From NCBI GenBank assembly GCA_032988165.1, contig JANTQF010000110.1:1-64000 (forward strand): a DNA stretch of 64,000 nucleotides. The letters run 5' to 3'. The DNA comes from Emmonsiellopsis sp. PD_33. Its lineage: Eukaryota > Ascomycota > Eurotiomycetes > Onygenales > Ajellomycetaceae. The position numbers were made by a program, and so were the translations under genes. Below the pieces are notes generated by a model. It searched no databases. It was not told the DNA's origin and saw nothing but the letters and a program-made list of their open reading frames with translations. Shown piece by piece: positions 55,601 to 64,000 of the stretch (positions are counted from its first letter, which is position 1; the number at the start of each line of letters is the position of its first letter).

Positions 55601-56536
55601 CACCATCTAATGTTCCACGTAGTTGCATTTTTCCATCCCGGCTAGACGGAGACTCCTATGGGCAGGAGACGTCTCACAGGCTTCATGTAACATCCATGCC
55701 CTGTTTCCTAACGGATCAAGCATGGGACGATATATCTCGCTCCTTTATGCGGAAAAATTGCATCATCCTTCGATCACGCCCTCATGGCAAAAGCAAATGT
55801 GAAGGCAGCAAGGATACTCTGCAGCGCCCTGAAGGATCCTTCACTCTGTTACACAATAGGCATCGGACGCGGCAAATGCAGGCTGGGAAATTGAAGGGTA
55901 AGAAATGATTTGTCAACGTAAAATAATGACGAAAGGTAAATGGTGCCACGATGTTACCATCATCGTCGATTTCTTCCGGAGTTCTCTTATATGTAATGGT
56001 ATAGACGGGCGAGGCCGACGCCCTGGTAGTGTTGTTCCAGAATAGAATGCAGAATGAGGCGCGGGACAAAATTAGCTCCATCCTGGGGTATAATTTGTCA
56101 AGGACAGTGTCTAGATTATGCAAGTGTTAACTTCGGAGCGAGTTCGGGTCTCGGCTATGATCAAGAGTTTCCAGTTCTGTTTCTTTGAGCCATTTGGGTA
56201 TTCCAAACTGACTCCTTTTCTCACCAGTCAAGTACGCCACACGCTCAAGCAGATTGGAATCAAATATGGTGACACATAAAACTCTCGATACTTGCTCCCA
56301 AACCACTAGTTGCATCCCCCCAGCTGCAAGGCCTGGAACAAGGGCGAATGTGATCCTGTGTCTGATGGTCCATAGAACCTTCTGCGTGGTGGCTATCTTC
56401 TGGTTTGATATCAGCTTCCCCATGCCTCTCTGCCCTTCAGCGATGGTGGAATCGCCTCTTTTGTTCCATTTGACTTGTTTCCTAATATCAAATTTTCTTT
56501 CCCTCCAAGTCCTCCCAATGACATAGAGGAGACAGT
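52700..56536. other. 3.8-kb gap between isocyanide synthase and P450
   Basis: The longest gene-free stretch of the window and the divergent promoter region of two probable pathway genes. It is AT-rich and has only short frames, such as 53465-54045 (plus) and 55782-56123 and 56127-56552 (minus), which I cannot match to any family. A GTTT tandem lies at 55016-55039. The size would fit a lost cluster gene or an unrecognised multi-exon gene. Confidence 0.4.
55016..55039. repeat. GTTT tetranucleotide microsatellite
   Basis: Five to six copies of GTTT in the long gap between the synthase and P450 genes. Ordinary slippage repeat. Confidence 0.6.
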
Positions 56537-58258
56537 ATGGAATTTCTCGCAACTATTGCTGCAATTGGGGGCTTATTGATACTCACCGCCTGGTGGCGCC
56601 TCCGTATACCCTCAAAATTCCCCAAAAATATTCCTTCACTTCCTTTCTATGTCTCCCTTCTCGGGATCTGGGTACGCGCGGGCCATGCCGAAATATACGA
56701 TCGCTGGGTGCGTGAGCCGGTGGAAAAATATGGCGCTGTCAACCTCTGGTATGGGGGCCGGTGGAATGTGCTTGTGGCAAAGCCAGAGTACTTGAACGAT
56801 TTGTTCAAGAATGACAGTACCTATGTCAAGGCTGGCAATGCCTTCAAAGTACCATGGGCTCTTTCTGGGGTTCATCTCGGCAGCAATATCATCAGCGTCC
56901 ATGGGGAGACCTGGAAGCTTTACAGCTCAATCATGAGGCCAGGAATTCAAAAGGGGTCCGTGGACACTGGGAATTTGGTGACCAGCTCGCGGCGGTTCAT
57001 TTCGGCAATTATGCGGAATCAAAAGGAAGTAGGAGAAAACCATGGTGTTCAAGTGGATCGGCTATGCCAACAATGGACTATTCAAGTTGTCGGGGAAAAC
57101 TTTTTGGGGACCGATTTTCAGGTTTGTGTGCAAGACCCTTTCCCCCAAACATAATCTAGACCTTTTCTAACATTCCGTAGAGCCTTGAAAACGGAAGAAC
57201 TGAAAGGATCACATATTTACACACCGTGATCAAACAGAATATCTTCTCTCCGCTGTTCATGCACTTTCCGTTTCTTGATAGATATCAATATATTATCCCA
57301 AGTCGACGACAGGCCTTCCGTTTCGCCAAGGAGTTCGATGACCTATTATATAATACCGTTCGCAGTAGACCCCGGACGAAGCCGAATAACTCAGATATTC
57401 CTCAAGAGAGGCAGGTAATAGACGATCTCGAGGATGCACTTATCAACGGAAAGATCACCGAGTTCCAATTTCGTGCGAACGTACGAATAATTTTCTTCGC
57501 TGGCCACGAGGATGTCCAGCAACTGCTTGACTCTGCATTTTATCAGTTGGGGGTAAACACTGTAAGTCCCGTCCTAGCTAGCTCACTTACCCCAACCATC
57601 ATCAACTTCCGTTATCTATACCAATCCCCAACACTAACCAAGCACATAGGATAAACAGGACCAGCTCCGCCAGGAGGTCCTAAGCACGGGATCGACTGAG
57701 CCATCCGCCACCCTAGTCGATAGCATGCCATATCTCACAAGCGTAGTATTCGAACTTCTACGCCTCTATCCGCCGCTCCCTCAACTAGTCAACCACGTAG
57801 CATTGGAGCCCTCAGTCCTAGGCGGCAAAATTGCCATCCCTGCGAAAACATATATTGGTTGGAATGCATTTGGTGTGCAAACCAATAAATCGATCTGGGG
57901 TGAAGACGCTAGAGAGTTTGAACCGACGAGATGGGGTTCAACAGTGGACTCCATACGGGCAAAATTCCGCCGCGAAAACGCCAGGGGCGCATATATACCG
58001 TTTACCGCGCACGCTCGGAAATGTCTGGGTCAGGGATTCGCCTTGGTGCAGATGAAAATCGTGCTATTTGAGTTGGTGCGGCTGCTTGAGTGGAAGATTG
58101 ATCCGAGGTACAAGCTGAAGCTTACTGTGGTGAGTTTTGATCCATCGTCTGGTTTCTTGCGTGAATGAACTGACAAAAGTGCGACAAAGGCTGGCCTTTT
58201 ACGACCCCTTGGCTGTCCACTTATATTCAAAGAACGCGCGAGTGGGGTACTGGAATAG
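56537..58258 (+). CDS. DIT2: Cytochrome P450, DIT2/CYP56-like
   Basis: Four exons, 56537..57121, 57181..57561, 57650..58129 and 58190..58258, give 504 residues. An N-terminal membrane anchor (ATIAAIGGLLILTAWWRL) is followed by a proline-rich hinge. P450 marks: I-helix IIFFAGHEDVQQLL (299-311), K-helix ELLR (357-360), EFEPTRW (411-417) and the haem loop FTAHARKCLG with Cys447 as the iron ligand. The last exon supplies AGLLRPLGCPLIFKERAS, the usual end of this family, and was chosen on that basis. The I-helix lacks the usual Thr, and His443 takes the place of the usual Gly in FxxGxRxCxG; both occur in relatives of yeast Dit2, which couples N-formyl-tyrosines, so they may be family traits. With the upstream isocyanide synthase it probably oxidises that enzyme's product. 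Confidence 0.88.
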
Positions 58259-59229
58259 GATTAGGATTTCCCCTCAATGTTTCTCCCGGCTATCTTCCTT
58301 TTTTCAGGCTGTTAGAGGTAAGCGTATTGGGGAGCTGTGGCCATTCAGGGGCTCACAGTTAAAGGGGCTTTTTGGAGATTTGATAAAGAAGTTATCCACA
58401 GAGCGCATTTCATGCCCAATAAATTATTTAATGACAAAAAGTGTGTGTGTGTGTGTAAACCAACGTATGTGCATCGTATGATACGGAGGCTCCCATTGTT
58501 CACTCTGCCACTTCATGATGTCTCCTCCTCCATCGCATGCCGTGGAGGCCGGGACGCTCTGGCACCACGTGATATGGATGGAGTAGGGATCCATTCCGTG
58601 CAATAAACTTCTAGATTTGGGGTTGCACCAAAACGGCGGAGAAGCAGGGAAGGGAAAGGCAAAATCAGATGAGCCGAGAAGAATAATGAGTCTTCCTTTT
58701 TGCCCCTTTGTTGGTTCGTGTTTTTGCTTCTTGTTATGGACATGGATACGCGCATCTTGTGTATATGTATGTTGTGGAACCTAGCATCGTATTCAACACC
58801 CTATATTCGGTGTCGCAGCTCTCAGACGAAGAGGGTATATTTATGATGTGATGGCGGTAGTACACGATGCAACGGTGGGTTCCATCTAGATCTTTTACCC
58901 ATGCCTAGATTTCCTGCCCGCTCCGCCGATGGGCTTCTTCTGGGGGTGGCGGAGAGTATGGGGTTTGCAACGATGGGTTGCTAGGGCCATTGATAAAAAA
59001 AATAATCACTCGTGATTATTAGGTTGCTGGCTTCCTCGATTGACAGGCAGAAGGTAGACGCGTACAGGCACGGTGAATTGGTAGCTGTCCGCTTATTGGC
59101 TATGAAGGAAGATGTTGTGTTGAAGGCCTTCCAGAGATTCTCAGCATCTTTCTTCAACCAAAGTGAAAAAAAGGAGAGGAAGGCTAAGGAACAAGTGAAG
59201 TTGCCGAACTCATTTAACGAGAAATAAAC
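58259..59229. promoter_or_regulatory. Intergenic: P450 3' flank and transporter promoter
   Basis: Contains a GT tandem (58440-58457) and the transporter's leader. An upstream ORF of 71 codons (59012-59227) stops two bases before the transporter ATG. Confidence 0.5.
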
Positions 59230-61008
59230 ATGACATCCTCAGAGGCAATTACCGTCCCTCCGACGAGTTCGGATAAAGAGGGTACTTTGCCTCAAGCAGA
59301 AGAGATAGCGGAGGGTACCATCTCCGCTCCTCCTCCCCCACCACCACCATACACCGCTTTCTCCCCCGCCAGGAAGAACTTCATCCTAGCGATCCTTATA
59401 TCAAAGGGATTCGTAGCTCCGGTCTCCGGGGGTATCTATTTTCCTTTGCTCCCAGTAATAGCAACCGATTTGAAGGTTTCCGCCGCCTTGACCAACCTCA
59501 CAGTCACAGTGTTCATGCTTACTTTCGCAGTCGCGGTACGTTTAATGACATCGTCCTGTCTCGCCCCCGAGTAGAATATCGTTCTTTGCTTTCTTGATTT
59601 TATTTATCCGTTCACCAAAAAGGCCAAAACCAGACTGACTGACCTATTGCAGCCCTTGCTATTCGCAAGTTTCTCGGATGCACTCGGTCGAAAACCAATA
59701 TTTGTCGTCGGACTATTGATCAACATCGCGGCAAATGTTCTGCTGGCATCGCTACCGGCAAACTATGTATCATTCATGATACTACGGGTCGTCCAGGCAT
59801 TTGGTGCATCCGCGCTTTACAGTCTTGGAGCGGCGACAGTTGCGGATATTTTTGAGCCGAAACAACGGGGGAGGGCCATTTCCTATTATGGTATTGGGCC
59901 GCAGCTTGGGCCAATTCTGGGGCCTGTCATCGGGGGTGCGATCGCGCAGAGAACTACGTGGCGTTGGGTCTTTTGGTTCCTAGGTACGTACATGTCATGA
60001 CACCAAAGTTGGGATAATGTCAGTGCGGTATCGCTGATAGAACATCGATATGGCAGCTATATATGGTAGTGTTTGCCTCTTAGCTTCACTATTTCTTCTC
60101 CCTGAAACCTTACGGTCCAGAGTAGGAAATGGTGAGATCCATAGCGGAAAACCATGGATTCAATGGCAATCGTTCAATCTGAGGGCTGAGGCAAAGCCCG
60201 GAGAAATCGTCCCTCGAAGACCAAGCCGGCGGAACATTTTGACTTTCGTAAAACATCCAATAATAATGTTGTCTTGTATCAATGTTGCCTTGATGTTTGG
60301 CAGCTATTATTGTTTTGAGGTATCCTTCCCAACAGCTCTTGGAGAAAGGTACGGCTTCAGCTCGGCAAAAATAGGGGCTTCTTTTCTCGCACCAGGTAAG
60401 CTGCAATGCCTATGCCTTCAACGACTTCCATTGACTGTATGAATAGGATTGGGCATAATATGTGGATCCATTATTTGTGGTCACCTAAGCGACTATGCAC
60501 ACCGGAGACACCTTGAGAATATAGGCGGAGGAGAGGTCGCACCCGAACGAAGGCTCCGTCTTCAACTTGTCGGAACTTTATTGTTTCCAATAGGAGCCGT
60601 TGTATACGGATGGCTTGGGAATTTCCGCATTGGAGTCCCAGGAGTCATTATCGCAATGACTGTTTGTTCGTGCGCCCGACAATCCAGCCCCTGAAAAGTA
60701 TGAGTTTGGTTTACTAATACGTCTCAGGCGGTTTCGCGCTCTCGTGGGTGAATGCAACGAACACCACATATGCAACACTTGTTCAGCCCGGACAGGTGGC
60801 TACGGTAGTTGCCTTAGGTTCACTCCTGCGTAACCCAGCCGCGGCAATCGGGGCAGCGGTAGTTGATCCGCTTATTAGGGCTGAGGGATTTGGCTGGTGC
60901 TTTACCGGGCTGGCAATGGTAGACCTCCTGTGCACTGGCATTGCGGTTCTGACTCTGGTAAAGGGGCCATCCTGGCGAGAGGAGATGGAGAAGAAGAACA
61001 ATAATTAG
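59230..61008 (+). CDS. DTR1: MFS transporter of the DHA1 group (DTR1/QDR-like)
   Basis: Five exons, 59230..59535, 59653..59983, 60057..60395, 60447..60665 and 60728..61008; phases agree and give 491 residues. After a Pro-rich cytosolic N-terminus, twelve membrane helices can be followed. Helix 1 starts at NFILAILISKGFVAPVSGGI. The A-like loop is SFSDALGRKPIF, and motif C is GPQLGPILGPVIGG (with RGRAISYYG just before), the mark of drug:H+ antiporters with 12 helices. Helices 7-12 follow a long central loop. Yeast Dtr1, of the same group, exports bisformyl-dityrosine for the spore wall; Qdr proteins export other compounds. Next to a Dit1-like synthase and a Dit2-like P450, export of their product is the natural guess, though substrate cannot be read from sequence. 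The helix 2 region at the first splice looks a little short. Confidence 0.88.
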
Positions 61009-61927
61009 GCTGGCGACGAAAGGCCTTGCTCGGACACCAAATTGAAATATAGTCAGGCCCATATGGAAGCCATATTCAACAAAGACAAAGCTAGCCCAAT
61101 CAACAGTTGTATTACGCCTGATGCTGTCTAGAAAGGGGTCAGGGGCTCGAGAGTAACCAGTAGAGACGGGTAGCGTGGTATTGAAGAGACGTAGTAGAGC
61201 CGGTAAGACATTAAGCTGCCTCAATTACCCCGTTCCCGGGCGCAAACGGGGGACACCAGGCCAATCCCGTAGTTGCAGTAGACGCGGATGCTGCACGGTG
61301 TGTTTGTTGGGCGTTGACGGGGCGTTCGGGACGGGCTGTAGCCAGCAGTGCCAGGGCGGAAACAATGCAGCTCTGGCCACTGCAATGAGAAAGCGGTCAC
61401 CTCCAATCGCCCGTCCAAGACCGGCTGCACGAGAGTTGGGAACGCAGCGTCGAAGCCGGACGCCATGCGCGGTCTCTTGGCGGCGGTTGAACGTTGACGT
61501 TGGTTTGGGCCCAACAATCCGTTTGGGTGGTGGATGCGGCTCTTTTCCCCACCACTCATCGCTCTCTCCGCCCAACTTCGCTTGTCGGTCTTCTCCTTGC
61601 CGCGCTCTGCCAGCCAGCAACCCTTGTCTGTCTGTGATTCCGCTGTCTACACCTCCCGACCACTCGTCCAGGTCCACGACGTCGCCACTCCGCTCATCCT
61701 GGCTTGAAACACTCCGAGGCGCCTGTAGCAGTGGCTGGGACTGGCGTCCGCGTCTGGCGCATTGAGGTCAGCCGATACCGCCAGCCGCTTTCTCCTCCTC
61801 TCTTCCTCTCTGGCTTCTTTTCTGTGCCCGTTTGTGCCGTGGGAGGCTCGTAGAGGCCTTGTTGTGCTGACTGCTATAGCAGATACCTGCGTCCGGATAG
61901 AGCTAGCTACATGGCCTGCGACAGAGC
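61009..61927. other. Intergenic: transporter 3' flank and NEM1 promoter
   Basis: GC-rich open frames (61175-61765) overlap on both strands but resemble no family; CT-rich tract near 61790-61820 is probably the NEM1 leader. This marks the right end of the isocyanide-like locus. Confidence 0.5.
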
Positions 61928-63590
61928 ATGAACTCCCTCAACATCCTCTCGTCCCGAGTGATTGGGCAACCATCGAACTCCAACAACCCCCGTCCCCGCT
62001 CCCGTTCGCAGGGTCCGGCTCGTACGGATAATTCTCGAGACGGTCTGGGAGCAAGTCGATCATACAGCGAGGGAAAGCTATACGGCGCGGAGTCCTTCGG
62101 TGACGGCGAGCACGACGAACATCCTGACCATACACAGGAGAATGATGAGTCTCTAGACTCATCGGGCATGGCTGACGAGAAGACTCCGCTCTTGCAGGAA
62201 TTGCAAAGGGATGGCTCACTTCCGTCGACCAACAAACTGCAATTTATAGCCCAGCGGCTTTTTGACGCCATCGCGGAAACATTAAAGATCATATTATCTG
62301 CTCTGGCGTCCCCGGCCGTCTATGTGGCGCGTACCTTGCGAGACGATGACGGACGTTATTCTCTTTTCACCCCGGTTCGACGGCTACGGCGGTCTACGGC
62401 ACAACAAGGCAGGGACATAGGGCAAGCTCAGGCCATTGGCATGCCAGCAGGACGCAGAGGCAATGGAGTTACGGAGAAATCCTCGAATGCGCGTGGGAGC
62501 AATGTGAGACGGCTTAGAAGCTCTACATCCCGAGAGTCAATCTCCTCCAATACTTCAGAATCAGAACCTGACCGAAGAGGAGCAAAACAAGCCAATGGTG
62601 GAGGCCGGGCTACTCGGTCGAGATCCACTCACGGTTCCTCGAGCAGCACCGATGAAGGCACCCCGCGGAGGTCAATACGGATTAAGCTCAATAATGAAGG
62701 CAACCTGAAGCGAAAGCAGCATAAACAGAGAGGCTCCCAGGCGTCTGCCAGCGAATTCTCTGAGAACCTTGCCGCTGAAAGCCTAAAATCTCCAATATCT
62801 TCTCTTAAGCTCACCAAATACCCACACGCTCCCTCTCCGCCGCGTCCGCTTATCCCACCCCGGCAACCTTCGTATGCGAATTCTCGCAACGCGCCAATGG
62901 CACAAAAGACCCTCGTCTTAGATCTTGACGAAACTCTTATTCATTCTCTGGCGAAAGGAGGCCGCATGTCTAGCGGCCACATGGTGGAGGTCAAATTGTC
63001 TGCACCAGTCACGACTTCGTCCCCTGGCGGACCAACAGCCACTCTGGGCCCTCAGCACCCAATTCTTTACTATGTTCACAAACGACCGCATTGTGATGAC
63101 TTTCTACGCAAAGTATGCAAGTGGTATAAACTCGTCATCTTCACCGCCAGCGTTCAAGAATACGCAGACCCGGTCATTGATTGGCTCGAGCAAGAACGCA
63201 AGTTCTTTCATAGTAGATATTACCGACAGCACTGTACATTCCGGAATGGCGCATATATCAAGGATCTCAGCTCTGTGGAACCAGATTTGAGCAAAGTGAT
63301 GATCTTGGATAATAGTCCTATGAGCTATATTTTCCATGAAGGTATGACCTGTATACCCCCGCCCCGCCCCCCCCCCCCAAAAGAAACAGAATTCGCCATA
63401 TATCCTCAGTACACGCTTACTAATTCTCCTTCCTTTTTCACCAGATAACGCCATCCCAATCGAAGGCTGGATCAACGACCCCACAGACAACGACCTCCTC
63501 CACCTCATCCCCATCCTAGAGGCGATGCAGTACGTAACTGACGTCCGGGCCCTTCTAGCACTACGGCGCGGAGAAGCGGAAACCCAATAA
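61928..63590 (+). CDS. NEM1: Nuclear envelope phosphatase Nem1 (FCP1-like/HAD)
   Basis: Two exons, 61928..63341 and 63445..63590, give 519 residues. A hydrophobic stretch (about 105-137, IAETLKIILSALASPAVYVA) matches the membrane anchor of Nem1. A long basic/Ser-rich linker follows, then the FCP1 homology domain from about 325: TLVLDLDETLIHS with the catalytic Asp332 and Asp334, VHKRPHCDDFL, VIFTASVQEYADPVIDWLE and KVMILDNSPMSYIFHE, with the splice just after; exon 2 adds NAIPIEGWINDPTDNDLLHL (motif IV region), ending in EAETQ. With Spo7, Nem1 dephosphorylates the lipin Pah1 at the nuclear envelope, steering phosphatidic acid to triacylglycerol. The membrane segment plus FCP1 domain separates it from Psr1-type phosphatases. 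Confidence 0.9.
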
Positions 63591-64000
63591 TAGAAAAAAT
63601 ATCCGGCCTAGACAAATGTATATACCAACCTAATTTGTTTTTCTTTTTTTAACTCCCCCCTCTTTGCTTCTGGGCGCGCCTACCTGCTTTTCCGTTGTTG
63701 TTTTCTTTTGCTGCTTTTTGTGATGTCGACATAGCATGGTGTTTTTATCGCGTTGACTCGAGGTTTTGTTTTATTTATTTGATATCAATTTCTGCTGTTT
63801 GGTGCGTGCGAAAAGAGAGTACATTCAACATTTTTATCGGAGGGGTGGTGATACGGTGAAAACGCCGGATGTAGGGCATATATAACTCGTTGCTTTTGCT
63901 TTTGATATTATGTTCACCCATTATACATATACCCGCAAATTGTCTGTGCGAGTTTGCGAGGAATATACATTCAATCGTTGCCTTTTCTTCTTGCCTTGAG
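63591..64000. other. 3' flank of NEM1 to the window edge
   Basis: T-rich 3' UTR-like sequence. No coding signal before the right edge. Confidence 0.5.

Noticed and set aside
61175..61765. Long frames on both strands upstream of NEM1
   Set aside because: GC-rich non-coding leader; sequences are rich in Arg/Ser/Pro/Cys and match nothing, and both strands are open.

Overview
The window is nuclear DNA of a filamentous ascomycete, most likely a Eurotiomycete close to Aspergillus or Penicillium. The signs are short GT..AG introns (about 45-100 bases, often GTATGT, GTAAGT or GTGAGT donors and CTAAC-like branch sites), compact gene spacing, T-rich UTRs, many microsatellites and typical fungal orthologues. 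The species cannot be fixed from sequence alone. I see no rRNA, tRNA, CRISPR, intact transposon or bacterial-style operon. Exon joins below were made by eye from splice signals, reading phase and family conservation.

Left part (1-17.5 kb) is mostly housekeeping: a PITH-domain protein cut by the left edge, a DHX35-type DEAH helicase divergent from a Cue5-like CUE protein, an F-box/ankyrin protein, choline-phosphate cytidylyltransferase, a PP2C phosphatase, a GNAT acetyltransferase, and the small gamma-tubulin-complex protein MZT1, spread over three short exons. Next (18-26 kb) is a more accessory stretch: a badly broken class III aminotransferase relic, an NmrA-like NAD(P)-binding protein, an unrecognised protein and an EamA-type membrane transporter.

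The middle (26.9-50.2 kb) is dense and conserved: UTP25 and eIF3f share a 293-base divergent promoter; TAF13 and the 72-residue Golgi protein KISH are divergent; then a PPR protein, the splicing factor Cwf18, a zinc-knuckle/SR-rich protein, an R3H-SUZ protein, mitochondrial bL17m divergent from MICOS subunit Mic12, a DUF5315-like protein, ribosomal protein uS12 (RPS23) and eIF2B beta. Ribosome assembly, translation initiation, splicing and mitochondrial upkeep dominate.

The most interesting locus is 50.8-61.0 kb: a DIT1/PvcA-family isocyanide synthase, a DIT2/CYP56-like cytochrome P450 and a DTR1/QDR-like major facilitator transporter. This is the same trio of functions as the yeast dityrosine pathway (DIT1, DIT2, DTR1) and matches the core of fungal isocyanide clusters. 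The synthase carries only the first part of what looks like a TauD dioxygenase domain at its C-terminus. A nuclear-envelope phosphatase (Nem1) gene closes the window.
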